A stretch of DNA of 10,596 bases from Desulfofustis sp. (GCA_029287755.1 JARFQM010000092.1:1-10596), one strand, 5' to 3'; positions 1 through 9,083 are shown, counted from the first letter of the stretch. Program-made: numbers and translations. Notes: generated by a model from the letters alone, not told the origin.

Positions 1-14
1 AAAAGGAGTTACCT

Positions 15-1478
15 ATGTTACCAGATAAGATCGAAATGGCACTAACTTTTGATGATCTGCTGCTTAAACCGTCGGCATCCAAGGTATTGCCAAGTGAGGT
101 TTCCCTTGCAACCCGCCTGACCAGCACAATCCAATTGAATACTCCGCTGATCAGCGCCGCCATGGATACGGTAACCGAATCGGCTGCGGCAATAACCATG
201 GCCCGGGAAGGCGGGATCGGAATCGTGCACAAGAATATGGGCATCGACCGGCAGGTGCTCGAGGTGGAACGGGTGAAGAAGTCGGAATCTGGCATGATCA
301 TAGACCCCATCGTCGTCAGGCAGGATCAATCGGTGGCCGAGGTTCAGCAGATTATGGCCCATTACAAAATTTCAGGATTGCCGGTGCTCGACAGTGGCAA
401 ACTGGTGGGCATCGTGACCAACCGCGACCTGCGCTTCGTCTCCGACAACGATCTGCGGGTGTCTGACGTGATGACCAGCAAGAATCTGGTGACCGCCAAG
501 GTCGGTATCGACCTCGAACACTCCAAGGCTCTGCTTCACGAGCACCGTATCGAAAAGCTTCTGGTGGTAGATGATGATGGTTCTTTGAAAGGATTGATCA
601 CCATCAAGGACCTGGAAAAGATCAAGAAATATCCCCACGCCGCCAAAGACGAATTTGGCCGGCTGCTGGTTGGTGCTGCCATCGGGGTCGGCGAGGATGT
701 TGAGGAGCATACGGAAAAACTGCTGAAGGCGGGAGTCGATGTCGTGGTTCTTGACTCGGCTCACGGCCATTCCGCCGGGGTGATCAGCTCCATAGAAGCG
801 GTGCGGGGTGCCTTTCCCGATTTGCAGATAATAGCCGGCAACATTGCCACGGCGGAAGGTGCTGAGGATCTGATAAAGGCCGGGGCCAATGCAATCAAGG
901 TAGGGGTCGGTCCGGGATCGATATGCACCACCAGGATCGTTGCCGGGGTCGGCGTGCCTCAGATTACGGCCCTGCACGACTGTGTTCGGGTGGCCAAAGA
1001 GTACGATATACCGGTGATCGCCGACGGCGGTATCAAACATTCCGGCGACCTGGCCAAGGCGATTGGCGTCGGCGCCTCGACGATTATGATCGGCAGTCTC
1101 TTTGCCGGGACCGATGAAACTCCCGGGGAAACCTTTCTCTACCAGGGCCGGACCTACAAGGGCTACCGCGGCATGGGGTCCCTGGGAGCCATGGCTGAAG
1201 GGTCATCGGACCGTTATTTTCAGGCTGAAACCAACAACGCCTCGAAGCTGGTGCCCGAGGGAATCGAGGGCAAAGTGCCCTATCGGGGTCCGCTGGCCAA
1301 CGTGATTTACCAGCTTCTCGGCGGCCTTCGTTCCGGCATGGGCTACGTGGGCGCGGCCACCATCGAAGAGCTGCAGCAAAAGGCTCAGTTTGTCCGCATC
1401 TCGGCCGCCGGCCTCAGGGAATCGCACGTACACGATGTCATCATCACCAAAGAGGCCCCCAACTACCGCATGGCCTGA
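15..1478 (+). CDS. guaB: IMP dehydrogenase
   Basis: Cytoplasmic enzyme that oxidises IMP to XMP with NAD+, the first committed step of guanine nucleotide synthesis. The 487-residue product is full length for bacterial GuaB. Visible parts are the N-terminal TFDDLLLKP start of the barrel, the [12 protein letters not shown] segment, a CBS pair at about residues 95-205 inserted in the barrel, the catalytic loop GPGSICTTR with Cys304, the IADGGI phosphate-binding strand at 335-340, YKGYRGMGS at 381-389, the flap VPYRGPL at 421-427, and the C-terminal ESHVHDV and KEAPNYR motifs. The start is supported by AGGAG at 4-8, six bases before the ATG. It is followed 53 bases later by guaA on the same strand, so the two are probably one transcription unit. 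The promoter lies upstream of the window. Nothing in the catalytic set is missing; identification is very secure. Confidence 0.98.
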   Translation: MLPDKIEMALTFDDLLLKPSASKVLPSEVSLATRLTSTIQLNTPLISAAMDTVTESAAAITMAREGGIGIVHKNMGIDRQVLEVERVKKSESGMIIDPIVVRQDQSVAEVQQIMAHYKISGLPVLDSGKLVGIVTNRDLRFVSDNDLRVSDVMTSKNLVTAKVGIDLEHSKALLHEHRIEKLLVVDDDGSLKGLITIKDLEKIKKYPHAAKDEFGRLLVGAAIGVGEDVEEHTEKLLKAGVDVVVLDSAHGHSAGVISSIEAVRGAFPDLQIIAGNIATAEGAEDLIKAGANAIKVGVGPGSICTTRIVAGVGVPQITALHDCVRVAKEYDIPVIADGGIKHSGDLAKAIGVGASTIMIGSLFAGTDETPGETFLYQGRTYKGYRGMGSLGAMAEGSSDRYFQAETNNASKLVPEGIEGKVPYRGPLANVIYQLLGGLRSGMGYVGAATIEELQQKAQFVRISAAGLRESHVHDVIITKEAPNYRMA

Positions 1479-1531
1479 GCCAGGGAATTGGCCCGCGAAC
1501 CTGCAAACGCTAACCTGAGACCAGAGAAATT

Positions 1532-3079
1532 ATGAAAATCGGCGAGATGATCCTCATTCTGGATTTCGGTTCCCAGACCACCCAGCTCATTGCCCGGCGC
1601 ATCAGGGAGCAAAAGGTCTACTGCGAGATTCATCCTTATTCGACCACCGTCGGGAAGATAAGAGAGATGAGGCCGGCCGGGATCGTCCTCTCTGGCGGGC
1701 CCTGTTCTGTCTACGATGAGGGAGCCCCCCACTCGGATCCAGCCATCCTGGATCTGTCGATACCAATTCTTGGGATCTGCTACGGCGCCCAGCTGATGAT
1801 TCTGCAAAGCGGCGGGCAGGTCGAAAAAGCCGAGAAACGGGAATTCGGCAAGGCCGAACTGGAGATACTCACTACCGACGGACTGTTCGCCGGTCTGGAA
1901 ACCGGCGAGACCCATCATCAGGTGTGGATGAGCCACGGCGACCGGGTGGAGGTGGTACCGGATGGCTTCGAGGCCAGTGGTGTGAGCGCCCACAGTCCTT
2001 TCGCGGCCCTGCGCCACCGGCACAAGCCCTTGGCGGCAGTGCAGTTCCATCCGGAGGTGGCCCACACCCTGATCGGTGTCGATGTGTTGCGCAATTTCGT
2101 GTTCGGGTTCTGCGGCTGCAAACCCGACTGGACCATGCATTCGTTCATAGAGACCCAGGTTGCCCTGATCCGTGAACAGGTTGGCGAAAAACAGGTGATC
2201 TGCGCACTTTCCGGGGGGGTCGATTCATCGGTGACAGCAGCAATCGTGCACCGGGCCATCGGCGACCAGCTTACCTGCATCTACGTCAACAACGGCTTGA
2301 TGAGAACCGGCGAATCGGAGGCCATTCTCAGATTCTTCAGGGAAAAAAGCAAACTGAAAGTGATCAGTGTCGATGCCACCGATTTTTTTCTCTCGGAGTT
2401 GGACCAGGTCGTAGATCCTGAATTCAAGAGAAAAAGAATCGGTCTCGGCTTTATTAAAATTTTCGAAGAGGAAGCCGCCAAAATCGGCAATGTCAGTTAT
2501 CTGGCCCAGGGGACGCTCTACCCGGATGTGATTGAGTCGGTGATTTTTCGCGGCGAAGCACCCATAAAATGCCCCCATAAGCTCGGAGGGCTCCCCGAGG
2601 TGATGAAACTCGAAGTCATCGAACCGCTGCGCGAGCTCTTCAAAGACGAAGTAAGGGAACTTGGTCTCGAGCTGGGGCTGCCGGCTGAGGCCATCCACCG
2701 GCAACCCTTCCCGGGGCCCGGACTGGGCATCAGGATCATGGGCGAGGTCAACCGCGAACGCCTCGACATTCTGCGCAAGGCTGATGTGATCGTGCTCGAC
2801 GAGATGAAAAAGCACGGCTGGTATCGTAAAGTGTGGCAGTCTTTCGCGGTGCTGCTGCCGATTCAGACCGTCGGAGTCATGGGCGATGGGCGCACCTATG
2901 AGCACGTGATAGCCATTCGCTGTGTCGACTCCAGGGATGCGATGACCGCTGACTGGTCGAAAATTCCTTACGAGATTCTGGGAATAATCTCCACCAGGAT
3001 CATCAACGAGGTCAGGGGGGTCAACCGGGTGGTCTACGACATCTCCTCCAAGCCCCCGGCCACGATAGAGTGGGAGTAG
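1532..3079 (+). CDS. guaA: GMP synthase (glutamine-hydrolysing)
   Basis: Converts XMP to GMP using ATP and ammonia released from glutamine, completing the pathway begun by guaB. The 515-residue protein has the class I glutamine amidotransferase domain first (ILDFGSQ near residue 8, nucleophile Cys83 in GICYG, His173 and Glu175 in QFHPE). The ATP pyrophosphatase domain follows, with the PP-loop SGGVDSS at 227-233. The C-terminal dimerisation domain has PFPGPGLGIRI at 392-402 and ends in the canonical KPPATIEWE. Two in-frame ATGs exist (1532 and 1547); neither has a strong ribosome site. The first gives five extra residues before the conserved ILILDFGSQ; the second fits the usual family start equally well. 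One oddity is the lid motif, usually IKSHHNVGGLP, which here reads IKCPHKLGGLP at 345-355 (see findings). It sits in a likely guaB-guaA-NYN operon. Confidence 0.98.
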   Translation: MKIGEMILILDFGSQTTQLIARRIREQKVYCEIHPYSTTVGKIREMRPAGIVLSGGPCSVYDEGAPHSDPAILDLSIPILGICYGAQLMILQSGGQVEKAEKREFGKAELEILTTDGLFAGLETGETHHQVWMSHGDRVEVVPDGFEASGVSAHSPFAALRHRHKPLAAVQFHPEVAHTLIGVDVLRNFVFGFCGCKPDWTMHSFIETQVALIREQVGEKQVICALSGGVDSSVTAAIVHRAIGDQLTCIYVNNGLMRTGESEAILRFFREKSKLKVISVDATDFFLSELDQVVDPEFKRKRIGLGFIKIFEEEAAKIGNVSYLAQGTLYPDVIESVIFRGEAPIKCPHKLGGLPEVMKLEVIEPLRELFKDEVRELGLELGLPAEAIHRQPFPGPGLGIRIMGEVNRERLDILRKADVIVLDEMKKHGWYRKVWQSFAVLLPIQTVGVMGDGRTYEHVIAIRCVDSRDAMTADWSKIPYEILGIISTRIINEVRGVNRVVYDISSKPPATIEWE

Positions 3080-3081
3080 CG

Positions 3082-3843
3082 ATGCTGAAAACCGGTATTT
3101 ACGTCGATGCTGAGAATGTAAGGCTGTGCGGCGGTTATGGGATGCGCTATGACGTGCTGGTGGAACTGGCCAATGCCGGAAACTCCACGCTGCTCCGGGC
3201 CAACTCGTACCTGGCCGAGGATCGGACCAGAACAAGGGAAGACGATGAATACCGGCTGAAGCTTTACCACTATCACGATATCGTCAGGCAATGCGGATTC
3301 AAGGTGATCAAGAAATATGTCAAACGCTTCATCGATGATGAAGGGGTGATGACCACCAAAGCCAACGCTGATATGGATCTGGCCATAGACGCTTTGCAGC
3401 AGGCCAGAAATCTCGATCGCATTATCCTGCTCACCGGCGACGGCGATTTTATCAGACTGGTGATCGCCCTGCAGAATATGGGCTGCCGAGTCGAGGTGAT
3501 CGGTTTCAACAACGTCAGCCAGGAACTGAAAGAGGCAGCCGACAGCTATATATCTGGATTTCTGATTCCCGGCCTGCTGCCCTTGTCGGCTGAAGGTTCC
3601 CGCCGCCAGCGGGGCACCCCCGCCAAGTACAATCAGGACAGAGGCTTCGGGTTCATGCGCTACCACGTTCTGACAGAGGACGGACTGCAGACCGAGACGG
3701 TTTTTTTCCACTGTTCAAAATCCAATGTTGCCAACGATGTGGTATTTCTCGACCCAGGTAATATATTTGAGTTTGATATCCTGCAGAATCCGGAAAACAA
3801 TAACCGCACTGAAGCGGTTGACATCACTCTGCTCGACACGTGA
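3082..3843 (+). CDS. NYN-domain putative ribonuclease with C-terminal cold-shock-like domain
   Basis: Probable RNA-processing or RNA-binding protein of the NYN/LabA (DUF88, PIN-like) family. From the ATG at 3082 it has 253 residues. The NYN fold is marked by IYVDAENV with Asp9, ADMDLAIDAL with Asp97 and Asp99, and LLTGDGDF with Asp120 and Asp122, so the acidic metal-binding set expected for a nuclease is present. Residues about 183-250 look like an OB-fold/cold-shock domain: RGFGFM (187-192, RNP1-like), VFFHCS (207-212, RNP2-like), then IFEFDIL and a final EAVDI strand. The fusion is my inference from motif order. I chose ATG 3082 over an in-frame GTG at 3070 because GGGAG at 3072-3076 is well placed for it. 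The gene begins 2 bases after the guaA stop, indicating translational coupling. Its RNA target is unknown. Confidence 0.85.
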   Translation: MLKTGIYVDAENVRLCGGYGMRYDVLVELANAGNSTLLRANSYLAEDRTRTREDDEYRLKLYHYHDIVRQCGFKVIKKYVKRFIDDEGVMTTKANADMDLAIDALQQARNLDRIILLTGDGDFIRLVIALQNMGCRVEVIGFNNVSQELKEAADSYISGFLIPGLLPLSAEGSRRQRGTPAKYNQDRGFGFMRYHVLTEDGLQTETVFFHCSKSNVANDVVFLDPGNIFEFDILQNPENNNRTEAVDITLLDT

Positions 3844-3884
3844 GTCAAATCTGAGCCGGTAATCAGAGAAATGGAGGAAGGGAA

Positions 3885-4718
3885 ATGAATATAGGAGACC
3901 TGCTATCCAGTGATCTCATCCTGCACTGGGGCTTGAGAATTATCGCAGCGCTGGCGATACTGGTCATCGGTAATTGGCTGGCCAAAAAGATTGCGGTGAT
4001 TTTCGTCAAGATGATGGACCGCAATAATGTTGACGTTACCTTAACCAAGTTTCTGAAAAATATAATTTACTACGCACTGTTGACTGCGGTTGTAATCGCC
4101 GCTGCCGGGCAGCTGGGTATAAACACCACCTCGTTCCTGACCGTTGTGGGTGCCGCGGGTCTGGCCATTGGGCTGGCCCTGAAAGATTCACTGGCCAATT
4201 TTTCAGCAGGAGTCATGCTCATTCTATTCAGACCTTTCAAAGTGGGCGATTGGGTGACGGTCGCCGGCGAGACCGGGGCGGTGGAAGAGATCACCATCTT
4301 CAATACGGTTATGAATACCGCAGACAACCAGCGAAAAATCATCCCCAACGGCATTATTACCAGCGGAACGATCACCAATATCACCGCCAACGACACCAGA
4401 CGCATCGACATGGTGTTTGGCATCGGCTACGATGACAATATCAAAGCAGCAGAGCAGGTTTTCACCGACATCATCAAGGCGGAGCCCCGGGTGTTGAGTG
4501 ATCCCGCACCCACTGTAGCGGTGGCCGAATTGGCGGACTCCTCGGTGAATTTCGTGGTGCGGCCCTGGGTCAAGACTGCAGATTACTGGGCGGTGAAGTT
4601 TGTGCTGACCGAACAGATCAAGCTGGCCCTCGATGAGGCCGGTATCTCCATACCGTTTCCACAGCAGGACGTACACATGCACCAGGTGGTTCAGGATGGG
4701 GAAGCGGACGCCGCCTGA
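3885..4718 (+). CDS. mscS: Small-conductance mechanosensitive channel (MscS family)
   Basis: Inner-membrane channel that opens under membrane tension and releases solutes on hypo-osmotic shock. The product of 277 residues is close in length to E. coli MscS. Hydrophobic helices lie at about 15-41 and 58-77. The pore-lining TM3, rich in Gly and Ala, is at about 84-118 (GAAGLAIGLALKDSLANF), followed by the beta-domain signature LFRPFKVGDWV and NQRKIIPNG at 148-156. The C-terminal alpha/beta domain ends in ISIPFPQQDVH, typical of this family. The ATG is preceded by a purine-rich GGAGGAAGGG (3873-3882), a good ribosome site. It lies 41 bases after the NYN gene on the same strand, so it may be read from the guaBA transcript; no separate promoter is obvious in the short gap. 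A GC-rich hairpin follows it. Confidence 0.95.
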   Translation: MNIGDLLSSDLILHWGLRIIAALAILVIGNWLAKKIAVIFVKMMDRNNVDVTLTKFLKNIIYYALLTAVVIAAAGQLGINTTSFLTVVGAAGLAIGLALKDSLANFSAGVMLILFRPFKVGDWVTVAGETGAVEEITIFNTVMNTADNQRKIIPNGIITSGTITNITANDTRRIDMVFGIGYDDNIKAAEQVFTDIIKAEPRVLSDPAPTVAVAELADSSVNFVVRPWVKTADYWAVKFVLTEQIKLALDEAGISIPFPQQDVHMHQVVQDGEADAA

Positions 4719-4753
4719 CCGTCAGCGGCGGCGCACCACTGATAAATTCTTGC

Positions 4754-4792
4754 AGGCCGGCACCCCCTGCCGGCCTTGAAAAGCGAGTTTTT
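4754..4792 (+). terminator. Possible intrinsic terminator after mscS
   Basis: A perfect 9-base-pair stem AGGCCGGCA / TGCCGGCCT (4754-4762 and 4768-4776) encloses a CCCCC loop. The T-run comes late (TTTTT at 4788-4792, after TTGAAAAGCGAG), so it is not a textbook U-tract. It may be a weak terminator, or a processing/stability hairpin, closing the guaB-guaA-NYN-mscS unit. Confidence 0.45.
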
Positions 4793-4816
4793 CCGCTGCA
4801 TACTTGAGGGCCCGAT

Positions 4817-5926
4817 ATGGTTGAAGAAGCCCCAGGGTGCGAGGTTTCGAGCCGCTCCCGGCTGTGGTCAACCATCTGCTCGTTTGTCCCCGATCCGGAT
4901 CAGGTCGAGACCATCGAACCCCTTGGCGACGGCAATATAAACGCCACGTATCTGGTACTTTTCAGGCAGCGTCCGTCCCTGGTGGTTCAGCGCCTCAATG
5001 GAGATGTCTTTCCGGATCCTCTCCGCGTTGCCGGCAATGTTGCCAGGGTGACCGCTTTTCTCAGTGCCCGCCTGGCAGCCGATTCTAGCAGTTGCCGTTC
5101 ATGCCGGTTTCCCACGGTCGTTCAGACCGGCGCTGGCGGGAACTGGTTTGAGGATCAAAGCGGAGGGGTCTGGCGCTGCCTCAGCTACATCGATAATGCG
5201 GTCTCGTATCCCCGGGTGATGAGCCCCGAACAACCATCTGAGGCAGGGAAGATGCTTGGCTGTTTTCATTCGCTGCTCGAGAGTTTTGATGGTTCGGTTT
5301 TGTCTGACCCACTGCCCGGATTTCACCATCTGCAGCACTACAAAAGCGCCTACCTGGACTCCATTGCCAGCCATCGCCGAGCTCTGACATCAGAGCTTCG
5401 TTACTGCCGCAAGATGATTGAGGAGCGCCTGGAAAATCGGTCTCTTAATAAACGTGCCCAGGACAACCAGGTCCCTCGACGCGTCATTCACGGTGATCCC
5501 AAATGTGACAATTTCCTCTTCGATATAGACAGCGGTCAGGCCATATCGATCATTGACCTGGACACCGTGTCACATGGGTTAGTGGCCGTGGATCTTGGAG
5601 ACTGCCTGCGATCATTCTGCAATCCCGCCGGGGAGAGGGGACGCAGCGGCATTACTTTTGATATAGGCATATGTCAGCGGTTGCTGCGCAGCTATTTCGA
5701 GGTTGTCAACCTGGGTCAGGCCGAGAGAAATCTTGTCTATCATGGAGTGCGGCTGCTCACCTATGAACTGGGATTGCGATTTTTCACCGATCACTTAAAT
5801 GGTGATCGCTATTTCAGAATAGCCCGGGAGGGAGAAAATCTTCATCGGGCCTGGGTCCAGCTCAAACTCATGGAGAGTATTGAAGGGCAGCGTCTGGCGA
5901 TCGAACAAGCTGCCGGGGTCGACTGA
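4817..5926 (+). CDS. APH-fold phosphotransferase, N-acetylhexosamine kinase-like
   Basis: Probable ATP-dependent small-molecule (sugar) kinase of the aminoglycoside-phosphotransferase/choline-kinase fold. The 369-residue product has the N-lobe pattern LGDGNINATYLV (36-47) and LVVQRLNGDVFPDP (55-68), followed by GNVARVT. This resembles the N-acetylhexosamine 1-kinase (NahK) group, whose members read roughly GGHINDTY and LQRLN.VF.DP. The C-lobe has the catalytic Brenner-type motif IHGDPKCDNFLF with Asp227 and Asn232, then the metal-binding IIDLDT at 245-250 and VAVDLGDCLRSF. The exact substrate cannot be read from sequence; homologues are often misannotated as sulfatases or antibiotic kinases. 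The start is supported by GAGGG at 4806-4810. It follows the mscS hairpin by 24 bases, and no clear promoter is seen. Its stop is 8 bases from that of the convergent regulator. Confidence 0.85.
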   Translation: MVEEAPGCEVSSRSRLWSTICSFVPDPDQVETIEPLGDGNINATYLVLFRQRPSLVVQRLNGDVFPDPLRVAGNVARVTAFLSARLAADSSSCRSCRFPTVVQTGAGGNWFEDQSGGVWRCLSYIDNAVSYPRVMSPEQPSEAGKMLGCFHSLLESFDGSVLSDPLPGFHHLQHYKSAYLDSIASHRRALTSELRYCRKMIEERLENRSLNKRAQDNQVPRRVIHGDPKCDNFLFDIDSGQAISIIDLDTVSHGLVAVDLGDCLRSFCNPAGERGRSGITFDIGICQRLLRSYFEVVNLGQAERNLVYHGVRLLTYELGLRFFTDHLNGDRYFRIAREGENLHRAWVQLKLMESIEGQRLAIEQAAGVD

Positions 5927-5934
5927 GGGCGGGT

Positions 5935-7296
5935 CTATCCCCGTTTTACCGTTTTCAGATAGCGGTTGATGGAGTGCTCGAGCTCGGGGTAAGTGGTGGA
6001 GAATTCCAGGCCAAGCTGGATCCCCCGTTCGTCTTTCTTAAAATTCTTGACCAGCCCTACCAGTTCCAGCTGCTCGTCTATTTCGGGCAGCGAGCAGCTC
6101 AGAGATACCCAGTGGGCGATATCGATCTCAGGCAGACTGTCGTTGTCTTTCAGAGGTAGTTTGAGCAGGGCGCCGCTGCTGCTTATATCCTTGAAAATAC
6201 CGTTGAACTCCTTGCCATCTTTGGTTTTCAGAGAGCAGGGGAAAGCGGCGGCAGCACGCTCGGTCTTACGGATGTCATGGAAATGGATGACCGAGGGGTA
6301 GTCCAGAAAAAGCAGGTTCCGGGGCGTGTTGAGCACCCGGGAAACTCTGGCTCTGAAGAGGAAAAGCTTTTCCATGTGGGTGAACTTCACCACGATCACC
6401 TGGCCTGGCCTGATCTCGGTTTCGGTGACGATGAAATGGGAGGGGGTGGTAATGATCAACACGTGATCGGTAATCATCCCCACCAAAATTGATTCAAGAG
6501 TACTGTCAATGGCCTCGAATTCGACGTTTAGAACCTGTCCGATATTCAAAGCCAGCCGCATCCCCGCCATCGAAGCCTGCTGCAGCTTCTGCTTTGGTCT
6601 GGCCAGGGAGATGGATTGGGGATCAAGTTCCAACCGTTCATCCTTGCGGCGAAATCCCTCCATGATCATGGTGATTAAAGGGGTGGAAATTTCACGGGTT
6701 TGCGTTCTGTTGTAATATTTTATGTCGATTATTACCTCGTCCCAGGAAATAAGCCGATAAAATGCTTCTTCACCGCTGAGCTCATCCACTTCTGCGTTGA
6801 TGACACTGCCGTCCTCCACATAAATATAGCCGTCGCCTGCGGCAGAAAAAATGTGCAGGGTACAGGTCTGGCCGTCGTTTTCATGCATCTGCAGCAGAGA
6901 GTGCAGCGGGATTCCCTGAATGGTGCCGGCATTGGAAGCCTCGGCAAGATCATAAATCTTCTCGAGGTGGAGATCGTTTCTCAGCGGTTTTTCAAAACAG
7001 CCGCAGGCCCCGGCGGATTGAGCGTTTTCACTGTCCTGGTCGGGGGCTTCGGAGATGCCCAGAAGAGGGATATAAGGGAACTCCCGGGCCAGGGCCTCCA
7101 GAGTTTGACAGCGTTCTTCGTCGGGAAAACTGGTGGAGCAAAGGATGAGATCGATCTGTCTTTCCCTTAAAAGCATCCGGCTTTTATCCAGATCGCGGGC
7201 CGGTACGACCGTGAGGTTATCGGAGCGGCGGCGGCAGAAATTCATCTGTGACTCGAGCTCTGCCACAAGCGGTTCGACGATGAGAATAGTTTTCAT
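5935..7296 (-). CDS. Pseudo-receiver / DUF4388 / PilZ-domain regulator
   Basis: Probable cytoplasmic c-di-GMP effector of 453 residues. Residues 1-120 resemble a response-regulator receiver (MKTILIVEP start, FEKP with Lys103). However, the acidic pair is reduced to Glu8 and the phosphoacceptor position (LILCSTS, about 50-56) has no Asp, so it is likely a non-phosphorylatable pseudo-receiver. Residues about 125-215 look like DUF4388: IPLHSLLQMHEN, YIYVEDGSVINAEV, SGEEAFYRLISW. Residues about 250-335 resemble the YcgR N domain (IGQVLNVEF through NLLFLDYP). The C-terminal PilZ domain carries RKTER at 343-347 and DISSSG at 370-375, the two c-di-GMP-binding motifs. It may link c-di-GMP to motility or surface behaviour, but no flagellar or pilus gene is nearby. 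No good ribosome site precedes the ATG. It runs divergently from tgt. Confidence 0.85.
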   Translation of the reverse strand: MKTILIVEPLVAELESQMNFCRRRSDNLTVVPARDLDKSRMLLRERQIDLILCSTSFPDEERCQTLEALAREFPYIPLLGISEAPDQDSENAQSAGACGCFEKPLRNDLHLEKIYDLAEASNAGTIQGIPLHSLLQMHENDGQTCTLHIFSAAGDGYIYVEDGSVINAEVDELSGEEAFYRLISWDEVIIDIKYYNRTQTREISTPLITMIMEGFRRKDERLELDPQSISLARPKQKLQQASMAGMRLALNIGQVLNVEFEAIDSTLESILVGMITDHVLIITTPSHFIVTETEIRPGQVIVVKFTHMEKLFLFRARVSRVLNTPRNLLFLDYPSVIHFHDIRKTERAAAAFPCSLKTKDGKEFNGIFKDISSSGALLKLPLKDNDSLPEIDIAHWVSLSCSLPEIDEQLELVGLVKNFKKDERGIQLGLEFSTTYPELEHSINRYLKTVKRG

Positions 7297-7381
7297 AGCG
7301 GCGGATACGCTTCGGGATGCGTCTAAATGAATCCCAGATCAGGTTGAAATAATAGTAGAAATTTACCTGTTAACCTTTTTT

Positions 7382-7410
7382 AGTATGCATGAAATCTGCA
7401 AGGAAATCAA
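7382..7410 (-). promoter_or_regulatory. Candidate sigma70-like promoter for the PilZ regulator
   Basis: Read on the minus strand, TTGATT (7405-7410) and CATACT (7382-7387) are separated by 17 bases. Each matches 4 of 6 consensus positions. This would start transcription near 7375, giving a leader of about 80 bases. Judged by eye only. Confidence 0.3.
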
Positions 7411-7416
7411 AAGATA

Positions 7417-7444
7417 ATGACAAATTATCGAGAACGCCTATTGT
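7417..7444 (+). promoter_or_regulatory. Candidate sigma70-like promoter for tgt
   Basis: ATGACA (7417-7422) and TATTGT (7439-7444) are separated by 16 bases in the AT-rich divergent region. Transcription would begin near 7451, about 25 bases before tgt. It lies back to back with the minus-strand candidate at 7382-7410, with 6 bases between them, so the two could interfere. Judged by eye only. Confidence 0.3.
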
Positions 7445-7469
7445 CTTGCTGACTGATCAATTCAACTGA

Positions 7470-8594
<1,125 letters not shown>

Positions 8595-8681
8595 TTAAGG
8601 TAGGGCCCATAAATTGAGGAAACCGGCGGGCCGCTGGTAATTGGGGCCTGCGAATCGTATAAATTTTGTGGAGGTAGTTTC

Positions 8682-9041
8682 ATGACTTCAGTAGCGTATG
8701 CAGCCGCAGGGGCTGGCGGTGGAGCGGGGGGATTTGCTTCCTTTCTGCCGCTCATTCTAATTTTTGTGGTCTTTTATTTTCTGTTGATCAGGCCCCAGCA
8801 GAAACAGGCCAAACAGCACCAGGCGTTTCTGGGTGATTTGAAGAAAGGCAACAAGGTCATCACCAAAGGAGGTATTTACGGGGAGATTACCGGCATCACC
8901 GATACCGCGCTGACCCTTGAAATTGCCGACAACGTCCAGATCAAAGTAGACCGGCAGTCCATTGCCGGCCCGCAGGTGAAAGAAGATGCCAATGCGGCCA
9001 AGGACGGCAAGACGAAAAAATTGAAGTCTTCAGGCTCCTGA
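8682..9041 (+). CDS. yajC: Sec translocase accessory subunit YajC
   Basis: Small inner-membrane protein that associates with SecDF and SecYEG during protein export. The 119-residue product has a short Gly/Ala-rich N-terminus and one hydrophobic helix at about 19-36 (FASFLPLILIFVVFYFLLI). The family signature RPQQKQAKQHQ (37-47) follows, then the cytoplasmic beta domain with LKKGNKVITKGGIYGEITGI and a lysine-rich tail. GGAGG at 8671-8675, seven bases before ATG 8682, is a strong ribosome site. It follows tgt as in many bacteria, but the expected secD and secF genes do not come next: a strong terminator and then a decayed azlCD locus do. The 87-base gap after tgt holds no clear promoter, so co-transcription with tgt is likely. 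Confidence 0.97.
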   Translation: MTSVAYAAAGAGGGAGGFASFLPLILIFVVFYFLLIRPQQKQAKQHQAFLGDLKKGNKVITKGGIYGEITGITDTALTLEIADNVQIKVDRQSIAGPQVKEDANAAKDGKTKKLKSSGS

Positions 9042-9059
9042 GGGATCAAGGGCTGCTAA

Positions 9060-9075
9060 TTCTACAGGTGTAGAA
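9060..9075. repeat. 16-base dyad between yajC and its terminator
   Basis: TTCTACA and TGTAGAA form perfect 7-base arms around a GG centre. This could be an operator-like site or a small hairpin ahead of the terminator; its position 18 bases after the yajC stop favours an RNA role. No function is assignable. Confidence 0.5.
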
Positions 9076-9083
9076 ACACTTTT

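Noticed and set aside
372..1040. Long open frame on the minus strand opposite guaB
   Set aside because: It is antisense to a certain housekeeping gene, has no recognisable domain or ribosome site, and follows from codon bias of guaB.
2225..3235. 336-residue open frame on the minus strand opposite guaA and the NYN gene
   Set aside because: It spans the guaA-NYN junction antisense, its translation is low-complexity mixed sequence without motifs, and guaA is unambiguous.
5927..5950. Terminator between the kinase gene and the PilZ gene
   Set aside because: Only a 4-base stem is available before TTTTACCGTTTT, too weak to call.
6700..7170. 156-residue plus-strand frame inside the PilZ regulator gene
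   Set aside because: The minus-strand protein has four recognisable domains over this stretch; the plus-strand frame shows none.
8595..8681. Separate promoter for yajC
   Set aside because: The GC-rich gap contains GGGCCC-type dyads and TATAAA, but no -35 element at a sensible distance.
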